Shown here: piece by piece, positions 24,318 through 33,041 of the stretch
Position numbering within the stretch: the first letter of the stretch is position 1
How the letters are laid out: every line of letters starts with the position of its first letter
NCBI RefSeq assembly: GCF_009604455.1
Contig: NZ_WEGL01000003.1
Coordinates: forward strand, 825,674 to 889,673
DNA length: 64,000 nucleotides
Origin: Streptomyces sp. RB17
GTDB taxonomy: Bacteria; Actinomycetota; Actinomycetes; Streptomycetales; Streptomycetaceae
Direction of reading: 5' to 3'
Made by a program: the position numbers and the translations under genes
The notes under the pieces: generated by a model
Told to the model about the DNA's origin: nothing
Seen by the model: only the letters and a program-made list of their open reading frames with translations
Databases searched by the model: none

Positions 24318-26096
24318 ATGGCCTCGGTCACGTCCCTCAACGACAACGTCCAGCAGCACCTCGCGTCCGCCCTCTCGGCCACCCTGCCGGAGGCCGCCGG
24401 CGCGGACCCGCTGCTGCGACGAAGCGACCGGGCCGACTTCCAGGCCAACGGGATCCTTGCGCTGGCCAAGAAGGCGAAGGCGAACCCGAGGGAGCTGGCG
24501 ACGCGGGTCGTCTCCCAGGTGGTGACGGGTGACGAGCTGATCAAGGACGTCGAGGTCTCGGGCCCCGGCTTCCTGAACATCACGATCGCGGACCGGGCGA
24601 TCACCGCGAACCTGGCCGCGCGGTACGCGGACGAGACGGGCCGCCTCGGCGTGCCGACCGCCGAGCGGCCGGGCACGACGGTGATCGACTACGCGCAGCC
24701 GAACGTGGCGAAGGAGATGCACGTAGGTCATCTGCGGTCGGCGGTGATCGGCGACTCGGTGGTCCAGCTCCTGGAGTTCACCGGCGAGAACGTGATCCGC
24801 CGCCACCACATCGGCGACTGGGGCACTCAGTTCGGCATGCTCATCCAGTACCTGGACGAGCACCCGCACGAGCTGGACCACAAGGCGTCCACCGAGGACA
24901 CGGCGGCTTCGGGCGAGGAGGCGATGTCGAACCTCGACCGCCTCTACAAGGCCGCGCGGAAGCTGTTCGACTCCGACGAGGAGTTCAAGACGCGGGCCCG
25001 CCGCCGGGTGGTCGACCTCCAGGCCGGCGATCCGCGCACCCTGGCCACGTGGCAGAAGTTCGTGGACGAGTCGAAGATCTACTTCTTCTCCGTCTTCGAG
25101 AAGCTGGACATGGAGATCAGCGACCCCGACATCGTCGGCGAGTCCGGCTACAACGACATGCTGGCCGAGACGTGCCGGTCGCTGGAGGAGTCGGGGGTGG
25201 CCGTCCGCTCGGAGGGCGCCCTGTGCGTGTTCTTCGACGACATCAAGGGCCCGGACGGCAACCCGGTCCCGCTGATCGTCCAGAAGTCGGACGGCGGCTA
25301 CGGCTACGCGGCGACGGACCTGTCCGCGATCCGTGACCGCGTCTTCAGCCTGAAGGCGAACACCCTGCTCTACGTGGTGGACGCCCGCCAGGCCCTGCAC
25401 TTCAAGATGGTCTTCGAGACGGCGCGGCGGGCCGGCTGGCTGAACGAGGACGTCACCGCCTTCCAGCTGGCCTTCGGCACGGTCCTCGGCAAGGACGGCA
25501 AGCCGTTCAAGACGCGTGAGGGCGAGACGGTCCGCCTGGTCGACCTCCTCGACGAGGCGATCGACCGCGCCTCGGCCGTCGTACGGGAGAAGGCCCAGGA
25601 CCTGTCCGAGGAGGAGATCGCCGAGCGGGGTGCCCAGGTGGGCATCGGCGCGGTGAAGTACGCGGACCTGTCGACGTCGGCGAACCGGGACTACAAGTTC
25701 GACCTGGACCAGATGGTGTCCCTGAACGGTGACACGTCCGTCTACCTCCAGTACGCCTACGCCCGGATCCAGTCCATCCTCCGCAAGGCCGGCGAGACCC
25801 GCCCGGCCGCGCACCCGGAGCTGGAACTGTCCGACGCCGAGCGCGCCCTCGGGCTGCACGTCGACGCCTTCGCGGCGACGGTGGCGGAGGCGGCCGGCGA
25901 GTACGCCCCGCACAAGCTGACGGCGTACCTGTACCAGCTGGCGTCCCTGTACACGTCCTTCTACGACAAGTGCCCGGTCCTGAAGGCCGAGACGCCGCAG
26001 CAGGTGGAGAACCGCCTCTTCCTGTGCGACATCACGGCCCGCACTCTGCACCGGGGCATGGCCCTGCTGGGCATCCGGACGCCGGAAAAGCTCTGA
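24318..26096 (+). CDS. argS: Arginyl-tRNA synthetase
   Basis: 592 residues from ATG 24318. The N-terminal Add1-type tRNA-binding domain (LNDNVQQHLASAL) is followed by the HIGH motif in DYAQPNVAKEMHVGHLRSAVIGD (about residues 123-145), GDWGTQFGML and a DALR anticodon-binding C-terminus (YLYQLASLYTSFYDKCPVL). It charges tRNA(Arg). The shorter start MASVTSLND is preferred over 24264, which would read through the divergent promoter. Its last 65 bases overlap the convergent WYL regulator gene. Confidence 0.97.
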   Translation: MASVTSLNDNVQQHLASALSATLPEAAGADPLLRRSDRADFQANGILALAKKAKANPRELATRVVSQVVTGDELIKDVEVSGPGFLNITIADRAITANLAARYADETGRLGVPTAERPGTTVIDYAQPNVAKEMHVGHLRSAVIGDSVVQLLEFTGENVIRRHHIGDWGTQFGMLIQYLDEHPHELDHKASTEDTAASGEEAMSNLDRLYKAARKLFDSDEEFKTRARRRVVDLQAGDPRTLATWQKFVDESKIYFFSVFEKLDMEISDPDIVGESGYNDMLAETCRSLEESGVAVRSEGALCVFFDDIKGPDGNPVPLIVQKSDGGYGYAATDLSAIRDRVFSLKANTLLYVVDARQALHFKMVFETARRAGWLNEDVTAFQLAFGTVLGKDGKPFKTREGETVRLVDLLDEAIDRASAVVREKAQDLSEEEIAERGAQVGIGAVKYADLSTSANRDYKFDLDQMVSLNGDTSVYLQYAYARIQSILRKAGETRPAAHPELELSDAERALGLHVDAFAATVAEAAGEYAPHKLTAYLYQLASLYTSFYDKCPVLKAETPQQVENRLFLCDITARTLHRGMALLGIRTPEKL

Positions 26097-27072
26097 CGCA
26101 CGCCTTCCGGGTCTGTCCCTGGGCAGCGTTTTCCTCGGCAAGCCGGCGCGCATGGCGCTCCAGGGCCTGTCGTACCGAGTCCGGCTGGAGGACTCGGAGG
26201 GGTGAGCCCAGGGTGAGGAGGTAGCGGGCGAGGCCGTCCGGGTCGGGGCCGCCGATGTCGATGACGGTGGCATCGGGGCCGTCGGGGCGGTGGGTGCCGA
26301 TCGTGGCGGGGACGAGTCGGAGTGCCTCCCGCATGGGCAGCGGGAGGCGGATGGTCGCGGACAGGGGATAGGGGCCGTTCGCGATGTTGCGGGAGACCAG
26401 CTGGGCGGGGTCCGGCGGGTCGGTGAGGTCGGCGGGGTGGCCGGTCGGCTGGAAGCGGTCGATACGGTCGGCGCGGAAGGTGCGCCACTGGCCCCGGGCC
26501 ACGTCCCGCGCGACGACGTACCAGCGCCGGGCGGCATGGACGAGTCGGTAGGGGTCGACGTCCCGGACCGTGGTCCTGCCCTCCCCGTCGGTGTACGACA
26601 GCCGGGCGCGCTCGCGACGCCGGCACGCCACGGCCAGTTCCAGCAGCAGGCCCGGTCGCATCTGCGGTCCGTCGGGGCCGGGCAGGCGTACGAAGGCGTC
26701 GTCCAGGTCGCCGAGGCGGTCCGCGATGTGCCTGGGCAGCACCTGACGCAGCTTCAGCAGCGCCGAGAGGGCCGCCTGGTCGCCGCCGAGCGCGTCGCTC
26801 AGCGCGGCCTCGCGCAGGCCGACCGCCACGGCCAGCGCCTCCTCGTCGTCGAGGATCAGCGGCGGAACGCGGGAACCTGCGCGGAGGCGGTAACCGCCCC
26901 AGGGGCCGGCCTCCGAGTCGACGGAGTAGCCGAGGTCCCGGAGCCTCGCTATGTCCCGGCGGACCGTACGGTCGGTGACCTCCATGCGCTCCGCCAGTTC
27001 GGTGCAGGTCCAGGAGGGACGGGAGGACAGCAGGGACAGCAGGCGGAGGAGGCGGGCGGAGGAGCTGAGCAC
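26032..27072 (-). CDS. YafY-like HTH/WYL-domain transcriptional regulator
   Basis: 346 residues. The N-terminal winged helix (LLRLLSLLSSRPSWTCTELA, then VTDRTVRRDIARLRDLGYSV) is followed by a WYL domain (about residues 135-220: VDPYRLVHAARRWYVVARDV) and a WCX-like end. The last 20 or so residues are Cys/Pro/Gly-rich and lie antisense to argS, so the true conserved protein is shorter. WYL regulators respond to small ligands and usually control their neighbour, here the divergent VOC gene. A perfect 12-base palindrome lies between the two. Confidence 0.92.
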   Translation of the reverse strand: MLSSSARLLRLLSLLSSRPSWTCTELAERMEVTDRTVRRDIARLRDLGYSVDSEAGPWGGYRLRAGSRVPPLILDDEEALAVAVGLREAALSDALGGDQAALSALLKLRQVLPRHIADRLGDLDDAFVRLPGPDGPQMRPGLLLELAVACRRRERARLSYTDGEGRTTVRDVDPYRLVHAARRWYVVARDVARGQWRTFRADRIDRFQPTGHPADLTDPPDPAQLVSRNIANGPYPLSATIRLPLPMREALRLVPATIGTHRPDGPDATVIDIGGPDPDGLARYLLTLGSPLRVLQPDSVRQALERHARRLAEENAAQGQTRKACVRAFPASGCPAGPCPGAECGP

Positions 27073-27097
27073 GGCGGGAAGTCTGGCACAGGATCGA

Positions 27098-27128
27098 CAT
27101 GACCAGGACCGGAACTGTCCTGGTCATG
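27098..27128. promoter_or_regulatory. Perfect 12-base palindrome, candidate WYL operator
   Basis: CATGACCAGGAC (27098-27109), spacer CGGAACT, then the exact inverse GTCCTGGTCATG (27117-27128). It occupies nearly half of the 72-base gap between the WYL regulator and the VOC gene, 16 bases from the latter start. Confidence 0.7.
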
Positions 27129-27144
27129 CCCTAGCGTCCTCCTC

Positions 27145-27531
27145 ATGACCACAGAGACCTCGTCCACACCTGCGTTCCGCTACGCCGCCGTCACCTTCGA
27201 CTGCTCCGACCCCGCCGAAATGGCCCGCTTCTACGGCGAGTTGCTCGGCATGTCCGTCCTCTTCTCCAGCGACGACTTCGTCTTCCTCGGCAAGGAGGGC
27301 TCGACCGGCCTCGGCTTCAACCGCCTCGCCGACTACCGCCGGCCCACCTGGCCGGACCCGGCCCAGGAGAAGCAGGCGCACATCGAGCTGGGCGTGGACG
27401 ACCTGGACGCCGCCGAGAAGCGGTTGCTCGAACTGGGCGCGGACAAACCCGAGTTCCAGCCGGGCGGGGAGCGGTGGCGGGTGCTGCTCGATCCTGCCGG
27501 GCACCCGTTCTGCATCACGACACTGGTTTGA
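27145..27531 (+). CDS. VOC-family (glyoxalase-like) protein
   Basis: A 128-residue single-domain vicinal-oxygen-chelate protein with two beta-alpha-beta-beta-beta modules: YAAVTFDCSDPAEMARFYGE at the start and IELGVDDLDAAEKRLLELGA, then VLLDPAGHPFCITTLV at the end. Such proteins bind divalent metals and act on small electrophiles or confer resistance. The reaction is not predictable from sequence. It starts 72 bases from the divergent WYL regulator. Confidence 0.92.
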   Translation: MTTETSSTPAFRYAAVTFDCSDPAEMARFYGELLGMSVLFSSDDFVFLGKEGSTGLGFNRLADYRRPTWPDPAQEKQAHIELGVDDLDAAEKRLLELGADKPEFQPGGERWRVLLDPAGHPFCITTLV

Positions 27532-27641
27532 CACGAGGGCTCTGTGAGTGTCCGCCCCGTCACGTTGGCTGCTCTCCCCTCCCCTCCCAAGTGACCGTTG
27601 GGCCGCTCGTCAACGCCGGGAGAGCAGAACGCCGGCTCCGG

Positions 27642-28796
27642 TCAGTTGTTGATGAGGGTGTCGTGAACGGGATCGCGGCGTGCTCGGCGTCCCCGGCGGT
27701 CGCCGCGTGGTGTTCGTTGGGGCCACAGCAGCACGTACGCCGCCGCGCCGATGCAGAACGCCAGGCGGACGAAGCCCCGGGTGGAGGCCGACGGGATCAC
27801 CAGCGCGCTGCCGTAGAGGGAGATCAGCGCGATCCAGCTGACCCACGGGACCAGGCGGCGTTGGCCGATGGAGTCCCAGAGCAGGGTGCCCAGGAGGACC
27901 GAGGCGTTGTAGTAGGTGTACACGCTGGGGTCGAGGAGGATGCGGGCGTCGGCCGCCAGGAAGACCACCGCCGGCCAGCGGCCCCGTCGTACCGCCAGGG
28001 CGCCCAGGCCCATGCCGAGCGCCATCTGGGCGGGGCGGTCCCACCAGGGGGTCGCGGGGTCGTCCACGCCGAACCAGCGCAGGGAGGACGCGGGTTGGTT
28101 GGGGATGGTGAAGCGGGCCGCGTGCAGGGTTTCCAGGTGGGTCAGGTAGAAGGGGAGCCAGGCTGCCGCCACCAGGGCCACGGTCCAGGTGGCGGAGCGC
28201 AGGCGGGACGGGCGGGGCAGGGCGAGCAGCAGCGGCAGGAAGCCGACCGCCCAGGGTTTGGAGTCGACCGCCAGGGCCAGGAAGACGCCCACCGCCGTCG
28301 CCTTGCCCCGGACCAGTGCGCGGACCGCGAGCGTGGTGAAGAACAGGGCCAGGACGTCGTCGAGGTGGGCGAAGCGGACCGCGACCTCGACCCACATGGG
28401 GATGAAGGCCGCCCCGGCGACCAGGACGCGTTGCTGGAGGCGTCTGTGGTTGACGCCTGTGCCGAGGTAGTGGTCGGCGGCGGCGCGGCCGATGAGGACG
28501 AGCATGTACAGGCCGAGGCCCGACATGAACGCGTCGGCCAGCTTCTCACCCAGGTCGGGCGGGAAGGGGGCGAAGAGTCCGGCGACCAGGAAGCTGACGG
28601 GGCCGATCTGCAGCTGGGGGTGGTTGGCGTAGAGGGCGAGGCCGCCACCGGAGGCCTGGCCGAAGAGCAGCTGTTCGCCCTGGCGCAGATAGTGCCAGGA
28701 CACGGCCGCGTGGCGCTCGGCCACCGCGAACCAGACGGCCGTCCACAGGGTGAGCAGCACGATGTGCCACCGCACCGGGTAACGCCCGATCCGCAC
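27642..28796 (-). CDS. Polytopic membrane protein, GT-C/DUF2029-like
   Basis: 384 residues with about ten hydrophobic segments. An early extracytoplasmic loop carries acidic residues (GEQLLFGQASGGGLALYANH), and AHLDDVLALFFTTLAVRALV follows a helix. This is compatible with a GT-C-fold polyprenyl-phosphate-dependent glycosyltransferase of the DUF2029/GT87 type. I cannot point to a decisive catalytic motif, so the enzymatic call is tentative. The C-terminus is Arg-rich and cytosolic. It is divergent from the DUF4253 gene. Confidence 0.7.
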   Translation of the reverse strand: MRIGRYPVRWHIVLLTLWTAVWFAVAERHAAVSWHYLRQGEQLLFGQASGGGLALYANHPQLQIGPVSFLVAGLFAPFPPDLGEKLADAFMSGLGLYMLVLIGRAAADHYLGTGVNHRRLQQRVLVAGAAFIPMWVEVAVRFAHLDDVLALFFTTLAVRALVRGKATAVGVFLALAVDSKPWAVGFLPLLLALPRPSRLRSATWTVALVAAAWLPFYLTHLETLHAARFTIPNQPASSLRWFGVDDPATPWWDRPAQMALGMGLGALAVRRGRWPAVVFLAADARILLDPSVYTYYNASVLLGTLLWDSIGQRRLVPWVSWIALISLYGSALVIPSASTRGFVRLAFCIGAAAYVLLWPQRTPRGDRRGRRARRDPVHDTLINN

Positions 28797-28938
28797 GTTC
28801 CTCCGTCCTTCCCGTCACGCCGGTCACCGTGTCCACGCCCATCACAACACCATCCGGTAAGAGCGGCTGCGGGCCCCCTGGGTTCATCGCAGACGCAGCT
28901 CAACGGCGTTGTCAGTGGCGGGCCTTACAGTCACGGGC

Positions 28939-29760
28939 ATGGCGACTCTTCCCAACCCGCTGCCCAGGCTGGCCACCGACCCCAGCGGCCGTTCCCTCGG
29001 ACTTCAGCTGCCGCCCGGCAGGCTCGTCGACCTGACGTACGACGGCCCCTGGCACGAACCCCTGCTGTGGCACGCGCAGAAGCCCGCCGCGCCGGGCACA
29101 TGGATGGCGCTGGGCGCTCCGGCGGCGCGCGCCGGTCTGCTGCCGGTGCTGGTGGACCTGGCCGCCTCGCGGGGCGGCATGGCGGACTGGGTGCTGCTGC
29201 CCGGCGAGACGTCGTACCCGGGCGATCACGACGCCGAGGACGTCCTGGCGGAGTACTGGGAGGAGGAGACGGAGGACGGCGAGCTCGCGGAGGAGATCGA
29301 TCCGTTCGGGGACCGGTGGCCCGGCCTCGCGCCCGCCCACGCCGCCCTCTGCGCGGACCCGGACACCCGCGCCGCCCAGGTCGCCGACGTGCTGGCCCGC
29401 GATCCGGGCCCGGAGGTCGAGCAGGCGCACCTCGCCCTGGTCCCGGCCCGCCGGTCCGCCGACATACCGGCGGCGATCGGCTGGACCGGGCCGGTGAACT
29501 ACGAGAGCGACGTGGCCCGGATCTGCGCGGTGCTGCGTTCCTGGGAGGACCGGTTCGGCATACGGGTGGTGGCCCTCGGCCTGGACACCCTCGTCGTGTC
29601 CGTGGCGGCCCCGCCGACCACACAGGAGGACGCCGAGGCGGTGGCGGCGGAGCACTTCGCGTTCTGCCCGGACAACGTCCTGCAGGGCGAGCGGGACACC
29701 CTCCGCGGGTACGCGAAGGACCTGATCGGCGCGCCCGCCTGGACCTTCTGGTGGGACTGA
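28939..29760 (+). CDS. DUF4253-domain protein
   Basis: 273 residues from ATG 28939 (MATLPNPLPR). The N-terminal half is variable, with an acidic stretch (YWEEETEDGELAEEID). The C-terminal 110 residues carry the DUF4253 pattern: VNYESDVARICAVLRSWEDR, GIRVVALGLDTLVVSVAAPP and a Trp-rich end APAWTFWWD. Function unknown; cytoplasmic, no signal peptide. It is followed by a strong terminator shared with the convergent hemB. Confidence 0.85.
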   Translation: MATLPNPLPRLATDPSGRSLGLQLPPGRLVDLTYDGPWHEPLLWHAQKPAAPGTWMALGAPAARAGLLPVLVDLAASRGGMADWVLLPGETSYPGDHDAEDVLAEYWEEETEDGELAEEIDPFGDRWPGLAPAHAALCADPDTRAAQVADVLARDPGPEVEQAHLALVPARRSADIPAAIGWTGPVNYESDVARICAVLRSWEDRFGIRVVALGLDTLVVSVAAPPTTQEDAEAVAAEHFAFCPDNVLQGERDTLRGYAKDLIGAPAWTFWWD

Positions 29761-29782
29761 CCCCACCTCCGTAGACGTGCGG

Positions 29783-29818
29783 CCCCCGGGCCGGCCCCAG
29801 TCCGGGCCGGCCCGGGGG
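29783..29818. terminator. Bidirectional terminator (15-bp stem)
   Basis: CCCCCGGGCCGGCCC (29783-29797) pairs perfectly with 29804-29818 around a six-base loop, between the convergent DUF4253 and hemB genes. Confidence 0.9.
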
Positions 29819-29841
29819 TCACAGCGTGTCCGCACTCCGGC

Positions 29842-30834
29842 TCAGCGCAGCTTCTGCGCCGCCTCGGTCGCCCAGTAGGTGAGGATGTTCCGCGCCCCGG
29901 CCCGCTTGATGCCGGTCAGGGTCTCGAAGATGGCGCGGTCGCGGTCGACCCAGCCCTTCTCGGCGGCGGCCTCGATCATCGAGTACTCGCCGGAGATCTG
30001 GTAGGCGGCCACAGGCACGTCGACGGCGTCCGCGACCCGGGCGAGGATGTCCAGGTACGGCCCGGCCGGCTTGACCATGACCATGTCCGCGCCCTCTTCC
30101 AGATCGAGGGTCAGCTCCCGCAGGGACTCACGCCAGTTGGCGGGGTCCTGCTGGTAGGTCTTGCGGTCGCCCTGGAGCGAGGAGGCGACGGCCTCGCGGA
30201 AGGGGCCGTAGAAGGCGGACGAGTACTTGGCGGTGTAGGCGAGGATCGCCACGTCCTCGCGCCCGATCTGGTCGAGCGCGTCGCGGACGACGCCGATCTG
30301 GCCGTCCATCATCCCGCTGGGCCCGACGACATGGGCACCGGCGTCGGCCTGCACCTGGGCCATCTCGGCGTACCGCTCCAGGGTCGCGTCGTTGTCGACG
30401 CGGCCCTCGGCGTCCAGGACGCCGCAGTGCCCGTGGTCGGTGAACTCGTCCAGGCACAGGTCGGACATGACGAGCAGGTCGTCGCCGACCTCGGCCCGCA
30501 CGTCGCGCAGAGCGACCTGCAGGATCCCGTCCGGATCGGTGCCCGCGGTCCCGAGGGCGTCCTTCTTCCCCTCCTCCGGCACACCGAACAGCATGATCCC
30601 GGAGACCCCGGCCTGCACGGCCTCCAGCGCGGCCTTCTTCAGGCTGTCGCGGGTGTGCTGGACGACTCCGGGCATGGCGGCGATCGGCACGGGCTCGCCC
30701 ACGCCCTCCCGGACGAACGCCGGGAGGATGAAGTCGGCCGGGTGCAGGCGCGTCTCGGCGACCATGCGGCGCATGACGGGCGACGTGCGCAGCCGCCGGG
30801 GACGCGTACCGGGGAAGGATCCGTACTTCGTCAT
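29842..30834 (-). CDS. hemB: Delta-aminolevulinic acid dehydratase (porphobilinogen synthase)
   Basis: 330 residues from ATG 30834 (MTKYGSFPGTRPRRLR). Schiff-base lysines are visible in AYTAKYSSAFYGPFREA (about 200) and MVMVKPAGPYLDI (about 255). The metal-site segment reads CLDEFTDHGHCGVLD: the first and third Cys of the zinc site are present, but the middle one is Asp. It condenses two aminolevulinate molecules to porphobilinogen in heme and B12 synthesis. It stands about 14.6 kb away from hemD/hemC/hemA on the same strand, separated by the accessory island. A 30-residue N-terminal extension of the open frame is not believable. Confidence 0.96.
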   Translation of the reverse strand: MTKYGSFPGTRPRRLRTSPVMRRMVAETRLHPADFILPAFVREGVGEPVPIAAMPGVVQHTRDSLKKAALEAVQAGVSGIMLFGVPEEGKKDALGTAGTDPDGILQVALRDVRAEVGDDLLVMSDLCLDEFTDHGHCGVLDAEGRVDNDATLERYAEMAQVQADAGAHVVGPSGMMDGQIGVVRDALDQIGREDVAILAYTAKYSSAFYGPFREAVASSLQGDRKTYQQDPANWRESLRELTLDLEEGADMVMVKPAGPYLDILARVADAVDVPVAAYQISGEYSMIEAAAEKGWVDRDRAIFETLTGIKRAGARNILTYWATEAAQKLR

Positions 30835-31064
30835 GCCTTCTACGCTACGCCCGCCCGGCCCCCGTCTTTGCCGACGCCGTGTCGGCCCGGTCACCGGCTC
30901 ATAGGCAGCCCGCAGTAGGCCCATTCACGGGCAAACCGGCGCCTCCATACGAAGACTTTGCGCTTCCCTGGCGATCCCTGGATCCGCGCGCCTCCCCAGC
31001 GTTCTACGCGCGTGGTGTCATGCCCGCGCCACCCCCTCCCCGTGCGCTCACCTAGGAGTCACGC

Positions 31065-32057
31065 ATGCTGCGGAAGGTTCTCACCCGCGCGGCCATCGCC
31101 CTGACCGCCGGTACCGCCGTCGTCGCCACGGCCGTCCCCGCCAACGCCGCGAGCTACTCGGCCTTCGCCTTCTCCCAGACGGGCAGTCAGCCCACGATCT
31201 ACGACTTCATCAACTCGGCCACCAGCACGCTCGACATGACCATGTACGAGCTGGAGGACACCACGGCCGTCAACGACCTCATAGCCCTGAAGAACAAGGG
31301 CGTCACGGTCCGCGTCATCCTCGACCGCCAGCACCAGAGCGCCAACAACTCGGCGTACACGTCCCTGAAGAACGCGGGCATAGGCGTGGTCTGGTCGTCC
31401 TCCGCCTACGTCTACACCCACCAGAAGACGATCACCGTCGACGGCGTCAAGTCGCTGGTCATGACCGGCAATCTGACGGCGCAGTACTACACGACCAGCC
31501 GCGACTACGGCGTCTTCACCGACGACACGCGCGACGTCGCCTCCATCGAGAAGGTCTTCAACGCCGACTACACGGCGACCTCGATCACCCCCACCGACGG
31601 TGACCACCTGCTGTGGTCCCCCACCGACTCCCGCAACCGCCTGGTGTCCTTCATCAACTCCGCCACCAAGACCCTGGACGTGGAGGAGCTGGAGTTCAGC
31701 GACAGCACGGTGGTCAACGCGATCGTGGCCCGCGCCAAGGCCGGCGTGAAGGTCCGCGTGGTCCTGGAGAGTCCTTCCAGCTACTCCAGCGAGGTCTCCG
31801 CCGTCAAGGCCGCCGGCGGCACCGTCGTCGGCTACTCCGACCCCAACGGCTTCTACATCCACGCCAAGGCCATGGTCGCCGACTACGGCCTGTCCACCCA
31901 GGAGGTCGAGGCCGGCTCCATGAACATCAGCAGCAACTCCCTGAGCAACAACCGGGAGCTCGGCATCATCCTGACCGGCACGGGCGTGGCCGAACCGGTG
32001 GCCCAGACGATCGAGACGACGTTCAACAGCGACTACGCGGGCGGCACGGCGGCCTGA
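31065..32057 (+). CDS. Secreted phospholipase D-like protein
   Basis: 330 residues with a signal peptide (MLRKVLTRAAIALTAG..., cleavage after ANA, about residue 28). Two phospholipase D half-motifs are present: THQKTITVDGVKSLVMTGN (HxKx4D, about residues 124-142) and IHAKAMVADYGLSTQEVEAG (about 265-284). The two lobes make one active site that cleaves phosphodiesters of lipids or nucleic acids. Exported single-chain proteins of this size are often nucleases or lipases; which one cannot be told here. It is the left-most gene of the segment between hemB and hemD. Confidence 0.92.
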   Translation: MLRKVLTRAAIALTAGTAVVATAVPANAASYSAFAFSQTGSQPTIYDFINSATSTLDMTMYELEDTTAVNDLIALKNKGVTVRVILDRQHQSANNSAYTSLKNAGIGVVWSSSAYVYTHQKTITVDGVKSLVMTGNLTAQYYTTSRDYGVFTDDTRDVASIEKVFNADYTATSITPTDGDHLLWSPTDSRNRLVSFINSATKTLDVEELEFSDSTVVNAIVARAKAGVKVRVVLESPSSYSSEVSAVKAAGGTVVGYSDPNGFYIHAKAMVADYGLSTQEVEAGSMNISSNSLSNNRELGIILTGTGVAEPVAQTIETTFNSDYAGGTAA

Positions 32058-32064
32058 CGGGCGC

Positions 32065-32104
32065 GAGCGGCAGGCAGATGCCGTCTGGCACCCGCCTGCC
32101 GCTC
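32065..32104. terminator. Terminator hairpin between convergent genes
   Basis: GAGCGGCAGGC (32065-32075) pairs with GCCTGCCGCTC (32094-32104), loop 18 bases. The right arm overlaps the stop codon of the minus-strand gene. Confidence 0.75.
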
Positions 32105-32879
32105 AGCGTTCACCGAGATCCTCGAGGATGCGATCGATCAGCTCGACCCGGTCGGGGGCGTGCCGCATCCGGGAACGGCAGTCCTCCAAGCGCCGCACCA
32201 CACCGAACGGAACATTTTCCGCTCCCACGTCCTCCACGCCTCTCCCGACGGCCTGCAGCCCCCAGTACTGGTTGAAGGGGAGCGGTTCGCCGGTCACCGC
32301 GTCGACCAACGCGTCCAGCACCTCGGGCTCGGGCAGCACATACAGGCGCGCATAGGCGGCCAGGCGCAGTCCGGCGTCCTGGGATCCCAGCAGCGCGCCC
32401 GCGTCGAAGTCCCGCACGCGCTGCGTCGCGCGCACCAGACGGGCGAAGACCTGGTCCATCCGGCGGGTCCGCGCCCGGCCGCTGGACAGCTCCAGGCGTA
32501 CGTTCACGTACTCGGCGGCCAGTTCCTTGACCATGTCCCAAGCCGCGCTGTCGTCCACTGCGCCGCCCTCGGGACCGTCCCCGACGAGAGCCGCGTTCGC
32601 CGTCCGCTGGACGGCCTCGATCCTGCGCTCGATCTCCCGGAACTCGATCCTTCCGAGACCCGGCACCTCGATACTGCGGAACAGCTCTCCGAGCCACGGC
32701 ACCGCGGCCACCACCAGCAGCATCACCGTGATGCCGTCGATCTTGAGATCGGGTTCCAGGACGTGCAGGACGGCGGTTCCCACCCCGACACACGTCAACA
32801 CCATCGCGGCAGCACGCCGCCGTAACCAGCGGGCCGCACCATCACGTCGTCGATCTTCCCCACCCATGCCGATCAGCAT
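32103..32879 (-). CDS. Unknown protein with two N-terminal membrane helices
   Basis: 258 residues (a start at residue 5, MGGEDRRR, is equally possible). After a basic start come two membrane helices (MVLTCVGVGTAVLHVL, about 25-41, and ITVMLLVVAAVPWLGELF, about 50-67). A soluble domain of about 190 residues then begins with a helix-rich, charged segment (IEFREIERRIEAVQRTANAA) and ends in a region resembling short helical repeats. I recognise no family. Membrane-anchored cytoplasmic domains of this design occur near defence and signalling genes, which fits the island, but no function is claimed. Confidence 0.7.
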   Translation of the reverse strand: MLIGMGGEDRRRDGAARWLRRRAAAMVLTCVGVGTAVLHVLEPDLKIDGITVMLLVVAAVPWLGELFRSIEVPGLGRIEFREIERRIEAVQRTANAALVGDGPEGGAVDDSAAWDMVKELAAEYVNVRLELSSGRARTRRMDQVFARLVRATQRVRDFDAGALLGSQDAGLRLAAYARLYVLPEPEVLDALVDAVTGEPLPFNQYWGLQAVGRGVEDVGAENVPFGVVRRLEDCRSRMRHAPDRVELIDRILEDLGER

Positions 32880-33041
32880 CGCAGACGCGCGCTGACGAAG
32901 AAGATGATTCGGTCAGGAGTGGCCCCGGAGAGGCAGCGGGCAGATGTCCCAGGAGAAACGGCGTAATCGCGCCTGGGCGACGTGCTCGGCCGTGTCGCCG
33001 TAGTCGATGCTGAGGAGAGGCCACGGGCCAGGACTGCAGGC

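Noticed and set aside
22516..24525. 669-codon plus-strand frame opposite lysS
   Set aside because: Gly/Asp/Val-rich composition typical of antisense frames, with no family features; lysS on the other strand is certain.
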